Source: Chlorobiota bacterium (GTDB lineage: Bacteria > Bacteroidota > Ignavibacteria > Kapaibacteriales > NICIL-2). From it: a stretch of DNA of 41,166 bases. This document shows, one piece after another, positions 8,964-17,078 of the stretch. The notes beneath the pieces are model-generated. The model was given only the letters and a program-made list of their open reading frames with translations, did no database searches and was not told the origin of the DNA. The translations under genes and the position numbers were made by a program. Each line of letters starts with the position of its first letter. Position 1 is the stretch's first letter. Location: the NCBI GenBank assembly GCA_026416585.1, contig JAOAEV010000044.1, forward strand, positions 1 to 41,166, in the 5' to 3' direction.

Positions 8964-10049
8964 TTATTGGCTGGATAAAACGGATGCCTCTGCAGCTTGC
9001 GCCATCCGCTCGAGAAGATCAAGCACCTGCAGCGAAGCTTGCTCCATTTTGCTGAGAGCAATAATTGCATCGGTAGCTTTACCCTCTTTCAGAGAATTAA
9101 GTGCTGCCACACCATTGATATGAACTTGTTTATGTGGTTCTTCTAATTCGACGTAACCAGGCAAGTGTGAGAATTGTTGTCGCCCAGCACCCTCGTAGTA
9201 CCATTTGCCCAATCGGCAAGCAGTATGGAGAGCAAAATCATCAGGTGATTTTGCAGATTCGCCCATGAACACCTTATACACTTCATACTTCCAGACCAAG
9301 TGATCTATCTTAACTAATTCGACAAATGATCGTAAAGCAGTGCTGGTCATTGTCTGATCCATGCTTTTTGCATGATTCATCATTTTCATGATTTTTTCCA
9401 TTGCCGCATCCCCTTCACTCGAAAATTGCGATGATTGGCGTGCGGATTGTTCCATTTGAGCACGTGCTTGTTGAATCTCTGTTTGGATCCCCGATACGAG
9501 TGCAGAAATTTCACGAGTGGCGTTCGATGTGCGTTCGGCAAGTTTCCGCACCTCATCAGCGACTACGGCAAATCCACGACCCTGTTCTCCTGCTCGTGCT
9601 GCTTCGATGGCCGCATTGAGAGCAAGTAAATTTGTTTGATCAGCGATTTCCTTGATCATTTGTACAATGCCGCCAATCTGTCCAGCTCGTGACGATAGTT
9701 CTTCGATAGAGCGGGCTGCTTGCTCGATAGTATACCCCATCGTATTGAAACTGGCAGAAATCATACCCAACGAGTCTTTTGCGTGCACCGCTTCATCGGC
9801 GATCTTATGTGCTTTTTGCTTTTCGCTATCCAGGTGTTGTGCTACACGTACAAAGGATTCCTGGATAGCTTTCACTGAGTCGCCAAACTGCCCAAGAATT
9901 CGAAAAAAATCTTTCTGGCTAATGTGGTCTTTTCCTTGTCCGGTTGTGTAGCCATTCGATTGTGTGGTCCGTTTTACTTGTGCAACTTTTGACATGCCAG
10001 GTGCGAAAACAATGTGGAACAAACCCATTTTTTTCCCACGTATCGGCAT
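8964..10049 (-). CDS. Soluble methyl-accepting-type chemoreceptor with C-terminal CZB zinc domain
   Basis: A 361-residue cytoplasmic receptor. No transmembrane segment or extracellular domain is present. Residues about 80-240 form the MCP signalling coiled coil with the conserved hairpin tip [20 protein letters not shown] and [14 protein letters not shown]. The C-terminus is a CZB (chemoreceptor zinc-binding) domain: His250, Cys278 in CRLGKWYY, then His306 and His310 in PHKQVH, the three-His one-Cys ligand set. This matches TlpD-type receptors of Helicobacter, which respond to oxidants such as hypochlorous acid and to zinc. The signalling helices are short. It is first in the che operon, 74 nt after argH on the same strand, so read-through from the arginine operon is possible. 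An alternative start is Met8. Confidence 0.92.
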   Translation of the reverse strand: MPIRGKKMGLFHIVFAPGMSKVAQVKRTTQSNGYTTGQGKDHISQKDFFRILGQFGDSVKAIQESFVRVAQHLDSEKQKAHKIADEAVHAKDSLGMISASFNTMGYTIEQAARSIEELSSRAGQIGGIVQMIKEIADQTNLLALNAAIEAARAGEQGRGFAVVADEVRKLAERTSNATREISALVSGIQTEIQQARAQMEQSARQSSQFSSEGDAAMEKIMKMMNHAKSMDQTMTSTALRSFVELVKIDHLVWKYEVYKVFMGESAKSPDDFALHTACRLGKWYYEGAGRQQFSHLPGYVELEEPHKQVHINGVAALNSLKEGKATDAIIALSKMEQASLQVLDLLERMAQAAEASVLSSQ

Positions 10050-10123
10050 TACCCATCAAAACATTAGTTACCATGCTACGTATCCCACCGGCTGTCGCCG
10101 AGAAATCGAAAGTGGAAAACCAA

Positions 10124-11422
10124 TTAGCCGGGTTTAGTAGGATCGAGGTTTTGGATTTGTTGCTCGATTGCGGCTAATGCCTCTACCTCGAGTGTGGCCA
10201 GATAGGTTGGCACATCCACTACCTCCTCGGGCGTCACATGTTTTATTTCTTCTGCCACAGCCCGGTATGCTGTCCGGAAACTTTCTCCTGTCGTGCACAT
10301 CCGATCATGAATGCGTTCGACGCTTCGAATAGCGCGGTATTCCTCACGCTGGAGTGACCCCTCGACTGCTTCAAGGTGTGGCAGTACATGTGCGAGGACA
10401 CGTGTGCATTGGTCAAAATCATCCCATGCTGGCAGCAGTATTTCTTTCAAAAGTTGATAATCACGATGGTAACCAGATGGTAGGTTCATAGTCACTGCTA
10501 TAATCTCGTTGGGAAGCATTTGCAAGCGGTTAAAACGAGCGCGCAGCAACTCGAAAACGTCGGGGTTTTGCTTGTGTGGCATAATGCTCGAGCCCGTCGA
10601 AAGCCAATTCGGTAATCGCAGCAAGCGATAGCCCGGTGAGAGAAAAAGCACGATGTCCATCGCTAGTCGCCCTAGGGTCGCTGACTGTGCCGCCAATGCA
10701 CTGACTACGGCACGTTCTTGCTTGCCGCGGAGAAACTGCGCCGCTGCAGGACTGGCAACAGTCTGTGCGAAACCGAGCAGTGCAGTTGTACGCTTGCGGC
10801 AAATAGGAAAATTGCTACCGTAACCTGCTGCTGTGCCGAGAGGATTTTTGTTAGCCAGTTCGAAAGCAGGACGAGCAAACACGATATCCTCGAGCAATGA
10901 CTCGGCAAAAGCAGCCATCCAGAGCGCAAACGTTGTCGGCATCGCTGCTTGCATGTGTGTCATACCTGGCATAAGCATCCCACGATGCACTTGTGCCCAA
11001 TCGAGCATTACGCGTAACAGCTGGAGTGTCGAACTGATAGTGCTGGTAAGACGATCTCGCACATAGAGCGATAATGCTGTGAGCACTTGATCGTTGCGCG
11101 ACCGTGCCGTGTGAATTTTTTCTCCTACAGTACCGAGTGCACGGATCAATTCAACTTCGAGCTGGGAATGAACATCCTCGATACCGTCTTCAATGCGAAA
11201 TTCACCTTGATCTATACGCTTGCCAATACGTTCTAACTCGGCGATGAGCAGTGCGGCTTCGTCAGTTGTGATGATCCCAACGTCCCCGAGCATACGAGCA
11301 TGAGCAATCGAGGCGCGAACGTCGTAGCGAGCCAGTGCAAGGTCGAGCTTCGGATCTTGCCCAATAGTGAATTGCTCAACGAGCGGATCGAGTTGAGAGT
11401 CGGGTTTCTCCCAAAGTTTCAT
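10124..11422 (-). CDS. argH: Argininosuccinate lyase
   Basis: Last step of arginine synthesis: argininosuccinate to arginine plus fumarate, in the cytoplasm. The 432-residue protein has the fumarase/aspartase superfamily signature GSSIMPHKQNPD and the upstream motifs EDVHSQLE, TARSRNDQV and MPGMTHMQAAMP. Length is slightly under the usual ~455 because the C-terminal part is shorter. The start overlaps the end of argE by 4 nt (ATGA), which suggests coupled translation. It closes the seven-gene arginine operon. The following gene on the strand is the chemoreceptor, with no obvious terminator between. Confidence 0.96.
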   Translation of the reverse strand: MKLWEKPDSQLDPLVEQFTIGQDPKLDLALARYDVRASIAHARMLGDVGIITTDEAALLIAELERIGKRIDQGEFRIEDGIEDVHSQLEVELIRALGTVGEKIHTARSRNDQVLTALSLYVRDRLTSTISSTLQLLRVMLDWAQVHRGMLMPGMTHMQAAMPTTFALWMAAFAESLLEDIVFARPAFELANKNPLGTAAGYGSNFPICRKRTTALLGFAQTVASPAAAQFLRGKQERAVVSALAAQSATLGRLAMDIVLFLSPGYRLLRLPNWLSTGSSIMPHKQNPDVFELLRARFNRLQMLPNEIIAVTMNLPSGYHRDYQLLKEILLPAWDDFDQCTRVLAHVLPHLEAVEGSLQREEYRAIRSVERIHDRMCTTGESFRTAYRAVAEEIKHVTPEEVVDVPTYLATLEVEALAAIEQQIQNLDPTKPG

Positions 11423-12492
11423 TGTTCCTCCGTGGGTGTATGACGAAGTTCATCTGCCAGGGTCAACAGAAAATGCCGATAGCCGCCGATACCAGCACTT
11501 AATTCGTCGAGGGTGATGTACTCATCGGCAGTGTGTGATCGCTGCGAATCGCCCGGTCCCATTTTGATGCTTGGCATCGGCAGTAGCGCTTGATCGGAGA
11601 GTGTCGGTGATGCGTAGCACTCGATGCCGAGTTTTTCAGCAACGCGGACGAAAATGTGCCCTTCGGGGAGTCGGGAAGGACGCAGCCGCAGTGAGACACT
11701 TTCAATGCGCGAACGAATCTGGCGCTGCAGAACGTCGAGAATTTCTTCGTGTGTGTATGCGTCAGTCGTGCGAATGTCCACAGTAAACATGCAGCGATCA
11801 GGAACGACGTTGTGCTGCGAGCCACCAGAAATCATCGTTACAGTCACGCGAACGCGACCAAGTGCGGTGCTGGTGCGTTCGAATGGTTGTGTGTGTAGCC
11901 AGGCGATGTCGTCGAGTGCGATATCAATGGCATTGATGCCCGTACCGTGAGCAGCATGACCGGCGACACCTTCGGCAATGCAACGAACGACCATCAATCC
12001 GCGCTCGGCGATCGCCACGCGCATGGACGTCGGTTCACCCACAATCGCTGCTGTAATTGGCGGTAGTTGTGGCAGCAACGATGCAATTCCGCCCTCGCCA
12101 CTGATTTCCTCTTCTGCAGTTGCAGCAAAAACGAGGTTGTAGGGAAGTCTCTCTCGTGCTAATTCAACAAATACTGTCGCTAAGGCGACTACGCTTGCAC
12201 CGGCATCGTTGCTACCGAGACCGTAGAGCTTGCCATCTTCAATTGTCGCTGTGTGTGGATCTCGCTGCCAGCCAGCACATGGACGCACGGTGTCCAGATG
12301 CGAGTTGAGCAGAATTGTTGGAGCCAAATTGTCGAAGTGCAGAGACTGTGCCCAGACGTTATTCCCCAGGTGTTGCGGTTTGATGCCGTGTCGGAGCAAG
12401 AACGATGCGATGATGTCCGCACGCTCACATTCGTGGCCTGATGGAGCCGGTGTCGCAATTAACTGGCATAGCAGTGTGAGTGCGTCATTCAT
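11419..12492 (-). CDS. argE: M20 metallo-deacylase, N-acyl-citrulline / N-acyl-ornithine deacylase (ArgE-like)
   Basis: A 357-residue M20-family hydrolase with dinuclear zinc motifs: NSHLDTV (His65, Asp67), GLGSNDAGAS (Asp96), ATAEEEISG (catalytic Glu about 127, ligand about 128) and VGEPTS. The dimerisation domain lies near residues 170-275. In pathways with an acyl-ornithine carbamoyltransferase, as here, the ArgE homologue removes the acyl group from N-acylcitrulline and gives citrulline to ArgG. Its physical coupling to argB (4-nt overlap) and argH (4-nt overlap) supports this. Whether the acyl group is acetyl or succinyl is not determined from this sequence; see argF'. Confidence 0.9.
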   Translation of the reverse strand: MNDALTLLCQLIATPAPSGHECERADIIASFLLRHGIKPQHLGNNVWAQSLHFDNLAPTILLNSHLDTVRPCAGWQRDPHTATIEDGKLYGLGSNDAGASVVALATVFVELARERLPYNLVFAATAEEEISGEGGIASLLPQLPPITAAIVGEPTSMRVAIAERGLMVVRCIAEGVAGHAAHGTGINAIDIALDDIAWLHTQPFERTSTALGRVRVTVTMISGGSQHNVVPDRCMFTVDIRTTDAYTHEEILDVLQRQIRSRIESVSLRLRPSRLPEGHIFVRVAEKLGIECYASPTLSDQALLPMPSIKMGPGDSQRSHTADEYITLDELSAGIGGYRHFLLTLADELRHTPTEEQ

Positions 12493-13265
12493 CGTGTTAC
12501 TTCCTGCTGTGCAACGATGCGCGTGCCGAAACGGTGCGGGAGGGTCTCTGCACTAATGATCGCAACATCGACACCGCATTCAGCAGCAGATAGTGCCGCG
12601 TCAATTTTCGGTAAAATGCCGTCACGAGCAATACCACGTTCAACCAATGCGGCATAGCCTGCACGGTCAAGCTGTAGCATGATTTGACCATCGCTATTGC
12701 GGACACCTCCACTCGGTGTACACAGTGAAAGTTCAACAGAATGCCCATGTACTGCGAGCATGACAGCAATGGTTGCAGCGATTGTGTCTGCATTGGTATT
12801 GAGAAGATGTCCCCATCCATCGTGTGTGATTGGTGCGGCGACGAGAGTAAATCCCCGTTCGAGCAGTGACAGAAGCAACGAAGCATCGGAATGGACAGGA
12901 TCGCCGACTAAACCAAAAGAGATCTCGCCGGTACGCTGCATAGAGCGGATTGTCCCTCCATCAAGAGCAGAAATTCCAACAGCACGAACACCAGCTGCTA
13001 ACAGTGCAGCGACAAACCGCTTGTTGATTGCACCGGCAATTGTCATCACAAGAACTTCGAGCGTTGCTTCGTCAGTGATGCGGCGACCGTTGTGGAAGCG
13101 TGTTTCGATGCCAAGTCGTGCAGCAAGCTCCGTGGTTTGGCGCCCGCCGCCATGAACAATCACCAGTGGTTGTGGGAGGAGCGCAATTCGCCGTGCTATT
13201 GTGCGAATCTGTTCGTCTGTGCTGAGCAATTCCCCACCGATTTTGAGTACATGAAGAGATGTCAT
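12489..13265 (-). CDS. argB: N-acylglutamate kinase (ArgB)
   Basis: Phosphorylates the gamma-carboxylate of N-acylglutamate, second step of the pathway. The 258-residue amino-acid kinase fold shows the N-terminal phosphate-binding VLKIGGELL, the second glycine loop VIVHGGGRQT, NGRRITDEATLEV, the Asn-containing LLNTNADTIAA, and the C-terminal DGILPKIDAAL. There is no N-terminal helical extension of the kind found in many arginine-inhibited hexameric kinases, so allosteric feedback by arginine at this enzyme seems less likely (inference). It overlaps argF' and argE by 4 nt on either side. Acyl preference (acetyl or succinyl) is open. Confidence 0.94.
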   Translation of the reverse strand: MTSLHVLKIGGELLSTDEQIRTIARRIALLPQPLVIVHGGGRQTTELAARLGIETRFHNGRRITDEATLEVLVMTIAGAINKRFVAALLAAGVRAVGISALDGGTIRSMQRTGEISFGLVGDPVHSDASLLLSLLERGFTLVAAPITHDGWGHLLNTNADTIAATIAVMLAVHGHSVELSLCTPSGGVRNSDGQIMLQLDRAGYAALVERGIARDGILPKIDAALSAAECGVDVAIISAETLPHRFGTRIVAQQEVTR

Positions 13266-14212
13266 AACGACTCCAGCATGGTACGCAATACCGCTTGTGC
13301 TGCGGGAACACGATTTGCTGCCTGTTCGACAACGATCGAACGAGGCGAATCGAGCACTGCGTCACTGGCAATCATGTTGCGCCGAATTGGCAAACAGTGC
13401 ATGAAATATCCTTCGCGTGTGAGAGCCATCTTTTCAGGTGTGATTTGCCAGCGCATGTCCTGCGATAGAATCTTGCCATAGTCACGATAGCTCGACCAGT
13501 TTTTGGCGTACACAAAGTCTGCGCCGTCAAGCGCTTCGTTCTGATCGGTCGTTATCGCTGCACCATTTGTGAAACGCTCGTCCAACTCATAGCCTGGAGG
13601 GTGAGCAATAACCACATCGTATCCCATTGCGAGTGTCCACTCGGCAAAAGAATTCGGTACAGCCTGTGGCAGTGCCTTGGGATGAGGTGCCCACGTAAGC
13701 ACCACGCGTGGACGCTCGTAACGCTTGAATTGCTCAATGGTCATGATGTCTGCCAGTGATTGGAGTGGATGTCGCGTCGCTGATTCAAGGCTGACAATCG
13801 GAACGCCCGAAAGCTCGGCGAAACGCTCAAGCACTGTTTCGGCGTAGTCTTCCAACCGATCGTGCAAGCGTGCGAATGCACGAATGCCGAGCACGTCAAC
13901 ATAGCGACCCATTACTGCCGCAGCCTCACGGATATGCTCAGCTGCAGCAGCGTCCATAATCGTACCATCGCGTGTTTCGAGCGTCCACACATCTGCTCCA
14001 ACAGTCATTGCGACAACGTCCATACCAAGCAGCGAGGCAGCACGGTGAGTACTCACACGTGTTCGCAGGCTTGGATTGAAGAACACCATGCCAAGAATTC
14101 GTCCATTGCCGAGAGTGCGCCATGCGTGTGGTGAGTGCTTGCATTCGAACGCGCGCTCAATCAGGTGCTCGCGATCGGGTACGTCTGCAAGTTTTGTGAA
14201 CTGTTTCATCAT
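13262..14212 (-). CDS. argF': N-acyl-ornithine carbamoyltransferase, predicted succinyl type (ArgF')
   Basis: Transfers the carbamoyl group to N-acyl-L-ornithine. The 316 residues have the carbamoyl-phosphate loop FFNPSLRTR, the HPLQSLADI motif and HCLPIRRN. The segments ESATRHPLQSLAD and TWAPHPKALPQAVPNSFAEW are nearly those I recall for Bacteroides fragilis succinylornithine carbamoyltransferase and unlike true ArgF. The known specificity residue, Glu92 in Xanthomonas (acetyl) and Pro90 in B. fragilis (succinyl), aligns by eye to Ala91 here (DAAAAEHI). From memory, changing the Xanthomonas Glu to Ala, Ser, Pro or Val switches it to succinylornithine, so the succinyl pathway is predicted. 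The gene starts 15 nt after argC and overlaps argB by 4 nt. Confidence 0.92.
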   Translation of the reverse strand: MMKQFTKLADVPDREHLIERAFECKHSPHAWRTLGNGRILGMVFFNPSLRTRVSTHRAASLLGMDVVAMTVGADVWTLETRDGTIMDAAAAEHIREAAAVMGRYVDVLGIRAFARLHDRLEDYAETVLERFAELSGVPIVSLESATRHPLQSLADIMTIEQFKRYERPRVVLTWAPHPKALPQAVPNSFAEWTLAMGYDVVIAHPPGYELDERFTNGAAITTDQNEALDGADFVYAKNWSSYRDYGKILSQDMRWQITPEKMALTREGYFMHCLPIRRNMIASDAVLDSPRSIVVEQAANRVPAAQAVLRTMLESL

Positions 14213-14227
14213 GAACTTTAAGTAGTG

Positions 14228-15169
14228 TTACCAACCAATTGCACGAAGGGGCAAACCGTCGCACTCATTGAATCCGAGTGCAAGATTCATGTTCTGTACT
14301 GCTTGCGCAGCAGCACCTTTGAGCAGATTGTCGAGTGTGCAGACGATAGCTGCAGATCCGCTGACAACTGTGGTATTAAGCACAGCGCGTGCGGTGCCAA
14401 CCACGTACTTGAGATCAGGGATTCGGTCGCTGATTCTGACCATTGGGTGTGGTGTGTAATAGTCGCGATAGAGTTGGTCGAGTTCGTGCTCTTTCAGCGC
14501 TGTGTCGAAAACACATGTTGTCACAATGCCGCGAGTGAAACTGCCGCGATACGGCACGAAACGGAGCCTGGCAGATATCGCTAATGCTGTTGTTACCTCG
14601 GTCACATGTCGATGGCAGAGGATGCTGTACGGTTGTGCGTTTGCAAAGCGCCAGGAGAAATGTAGAGTCGGACTCATTTCTGCGCCTGCACCAGTGGAGC
14701 CTGTGATCCCACTTGCATCAATGGTAGCGGGGAGCTCACCGTTTTTTGCCAGCGGGAGGAGCGAAAGCAGCAGTGCTGTTGCAAAGCAACCGGGGTTTGC
14801 AATTCGCCGAGCAGCGCCAATGAGATCACGGTTGAGTTCCGGTGAGCCGTAAACAAATGCTGAATCAGCGCGGTGATCGCTGCTCAGGTCAATGACGATA
14901 CTATCGAGCAGGTGGGGAAACTCGGCAAGTATTGGCTGCGCTGCACTGTGTGGCACCGCCAGGAACACCACGTCAGCATCGCCTGCAGGTGTAGCAACAA
15001 GCTTGATCTGACACACCCCAGCAAGATCAGGTGCAATCTGTGTAAGGGATGCTCCTGCGCGGGAGCGGCTGACGGCATAGGCGATTTCTACGTGCGGATG
15101 AAATGCCAAAATGCGCAATAATTCTATGCCGACAAAACCACTGGCACCAATGACACCGACACGAATCAT
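14228..15169 (-). CDS. argC: N-acyl-gamma-glutamyl-phosphate reductase
   Basis: NADPH-dependent reduction of N-acylglutamyl phosphate to the semialdehyde. The frame is open further upstream (to 15253), but the correct start is the ATG at 15169: the protein then begins MIRVGVIGASGFVGIELLRI, the normal N-terminus with its Rossmann GxxGxxG, and the ATG overlaps the argG stop by 4 nt like its operon neighbours. That gives 313 residues. The catalytic cysteine is Cys128 in IANPGCFATA, and a histidine in the segment YSILCHRHVTEV would be the base. The partner enzymes ArgB, ArgF' and ArgE follow. The aminotransferase (argD) that must act next is not in this window. Confidence 0.94.
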   Translation of the reverse strand: MIRVGVIGASGFVGIELLRILAFHPHVEIAYAVSRSRAGASLTQIAPDLAGVCQIKLVATPAGDADVVFLAVPHSAAQPILAEFPHLLDSIVIDLSSDHRADSAFVYGSPELNRDLIGAARRIANPGCFATALLLSLLPLAKNGELPATIDASGITGSTGAGAEMSPTLHFSWRFANAQPYSILCHRHVTEVTTALAISARLRFVPYRGSFTRGIVTTCVFDTALKEHELDQLYRDYYTPHPMVRISDRIPDLKYVVGTARAVLNTTVVSGSAAIVCTLDNLLKGAAAQAVQNMNLALGFNECDGLPLRAIGW

Positions 15170-16356
15170 TGCGTGCCCCCATTGACGGTGTGAAAGATGC
15201 GAACTTGTTGAGCCATGATCCGGGCAAAACCGCGAACGTCGTCGGCGTTCCAATCGGCGGCATGTTCACCATAGCTGCCAAAGCGGGCGTTCATTAGATC
15301 ATGTGGCGAAGTAATTCCCTCCAGCTCGAAGCGTTTCGGGGCGAGTCGTACGACAACGCTGCCGGTGACTGTACGCTGGGTATCGGTGAGAAACGCTTCA
15401 ATTGCCCGCAGCGACGGCTCTTCGAACATACCTTCATGGAGCAGTTGACCGTACCAGAGCGCAAGCTGTTCTTTGAGTATCAACTGCCACTTGGTAAGCG
15501 TGTGCTTTTCGAGAAGGTGATGTGCTGCGATGGTGACCAGTGGCGCTGCTGCCTGGAATCCGACGCGTCCTTTGGTACCGATGATCGTATCGCCGACGTG
15601 AATGCCGCGACCAATCCCAAGCGGGGCTGCCAGATGCTCCAGCGCGGCGATTGCCTCGAGCGGATGTCTGTAGTGCTTCTCGTCGAGAGCGAAGAGTTCG
15701 CCGCACTTGAAATGGAGCGTAATGCGCTGCTCGCTCTGCGCGGTCAATGGGGTTGGATATGCGTCATCGGGTAGTGGTTCATGCGACGTGAGAGTTTGGC
15801 GCCCGCCGACGGTTATTCCCCAAATGCCACGATTGATCGAGTATGGCGGACGATCATGCTCGAGAGCTACACCGTGTGCGTGTAAAAACTCCAACGCTTC
15901 ATGGCGTGAAACGTTGCCATCGCGAACTGGTGTGAGGATTTCAATGTTGGGCGCGAGAATATGCCACGCAGCATCGAAGCGAATTTGATCGTTACCCGCA
16001 CCGGTGCTACCATGCGCCAGCGCGTCGGCACCCATTGAACGTGCGTATGCAGCAAGCAAACGTGCTTGGATAGCACGCTCTGCACTGACCGAGAGTGGAT
16101 AGGTCCCATAGCGCAGCACATTGCCGAACACCAAATAGCGCAGGCATTGATCGTAGAGAGGCTTTGTTCCATTGAGTGTGGCGTGGGATGATGCACCAAG
16201 CGAATGCGCACGCTCTTCAATTGCACTAAGTTCGTCGGCGGTGAATCCGCCAGTGTCCACAGTAACAGTGTGAACAGCAAAACCGCGCTCGCGCAAGAAC
16301 AACAGGCAATATGTTGTGTCTAAACCGCCGCTAAAAGCGAGAACGACTTTTCTCAC
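15166..16356 (-). CDS. argG: Argininosuccinate synthase
   Basis: ATP-dependent joining of citrulline and aspartate. The 396-residue protein opens with the PP-motif AFSGGLDTTYCLLFL and has HGSTGAGNDQIRF, the citrulline/aspartate-binding ERAIQARLL segment and the C-terminal ELFALDEKHY region. Length fits the family. It is the second gene of the operon and is joined to its neighbours by 4-nt overlaps (GNAT gene at 16353-16356, argC at 15166-15169). Placing argG directly after the GNAT gene is an arrangement I associate with arginine clusters in Bacteroidota. Confidence 0.96.
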   Translation of the reverse strand: MRKVVLAFSGGLDTTYCLLFLRERGFAVHTVTVDTGGFTADELSAIEERAHSLGASSHATLNGTKPLYDQCLRYLVFGNVLRYGTYPLSVSAERAIQARLLAAYARSMGADALAHGSTGAGNDQIRFDAAWHILAPNIEILTPVRDGNVSRHEALEFLHAHGVALEHDRPPYSINRGIWGITVGGRQTLTSHEPLPDDAYPTPLTAQSEQRITLHFKCGELFALDEKHYRHPLEAIAALEHLAAPLGIGRGIHVGDTIIGTKGRVGFQAAAPLVTIAAHHLLEKHTLTKWQLILKEQLALWYGQLLHEGMFEEPSLRAIEAFLTDTQRTVTGSVVVRLAPKRFELEGITSPHDLMNARFGSYGEHAADWNADDVRGFARIMAQQVRIFHTVNGGTQ

Positions 16357-16979
16357 GGTTGCTCAGCTGTTGGTGATTGGGAAACAAGTGGTAATGGATG
16401 CTCGATATGCTCAAGCGGATCGTAGAGTAAACCGGTGCATAGGCACATTGTGCGCCCAGTTCGCTGCAGGATGTCGTAGTTACGGCATGATTGGCACCCA
16501 CGCCAGAATTCATCGTCGCTTGTGAGTTCAGAAAAGTGTACGGGACGAAAACCAATCTCGCTGTTGAGTTTGAGGACAGCAGCACTCGTGGTAATGCTGA
16601 AAATTTTCGCTGTCGGATAGAGCTTGCGAGATAACGCAAAGGCTGCCCATTTGATACGGCGTGCGATGCCATGTCGGCGATAGGAAGGTGCAACAATAAG
16701 ACCCGAATTGGCAACGTATCGTCCATGCTCCCATGTTTCGATGTAACAAAAGCCAACAAGTTCGCCGGTGTAGTGCGCGATGATTGCTTTCCCTTCGCGC
16801 ATTTTTTGGCGAATGTAATCCGGGGGACGCCGCGCGATACCTGTGCCGCGTTGCAATGCCGATTGCTCGATAAGCTCTGATATCCGCTCGGCAAAATGCT
16901 CGTGCGAGTTAGTAGCAACTTCGACAGTGATGCTGTCTGCATCAAGGTCTGGTGGATTTGCGATGATTGTCTGTTCCAT
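16353..16979 (-). CDS. GNAT acyltransferase, probable N-acylglutamate synthase
   Basis: A 208-residue GNAT protein heading the arginine operon. The acyl-CoA loop is GLIVAPSYRRHGIARRIK (about 93-110), preceded by GKAIIAHYTGELVGFCYIETW and followed by the EIGFRPV strand. The operon lacks argJ and a classical argA, so this enzyme most likely acylates glutamate in the first step; if the pathway is succinylated, succinyl-CoA would be the donor (inference). The C-terminus has an unusual cysteine set, Cys162-x2-Cys165 and Cys179-x-Cys181, which might bind a metal or sense redox state. A GAGG ribosome binding site sits just before the ATG at 16979. Expression should depend on the attenuator 30-200 nt upstream. 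Confidence 0.85.
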   Translation of the reverse strand: MEQTIIANPPDLDADSITVEVATNSHEHFAERISELIEQSALQRGTGIARRPPDYIRQKMREGKAIIAHYTGELVGFCYIETWEHGRYVANSGLIVAPSYRRHGIARRIKWAAFALSRKLYPTAKIFSITTSAAVLKLNSEIGFRPVHFSELTSDDEFWRGCQSCRNYDILQRTGRTMCLCTGLLYDPLEHIEHPLPLVSQSPTAEQP

Positions 16980-17000
16980 TGTGCCTCTACGTCGTACAAC

Positions 17001-17039
17001 AAAAACAAATGCCGCTTCCTGGTTGGCACAGGAAGCGGC
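17001..17039 (-). terminator. Intrinsic terminator in the arginine operon leader (attenuator)
   Basis: On the minus strand GCCGCTTCCT (17039-17030), a 9-nt loop GTGCCAACC and AGGAAGCGGC (17020-17011) form a perfect 10-bp stem, followed by ATTTGTTTTTG (17010-17000). It points toward the arginine operon and ends about 22 nt before the GNAT start codon, with no upstream gene on this strand that it could serve. It is therefore a premature terminator. The 5' arm and loop can pair instead with the upstream hairpin arm at 17129-17120. Confidence 0.75.
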
Positions 17040-17078
17040 GCGATTGTGTGTCGTTTTTTGGTTAGTGTGCTCTGGCTA

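Noticed and set aside
13961-13990. Glu79 of ArgF' (VWTLET) as the acetyl-specificity residue
   Set aside because: On realignment the specificity residue falls in the following EHI segment, at Ala91; Glu79 aligns with a different Glu of the Xanthomonas enzyme.
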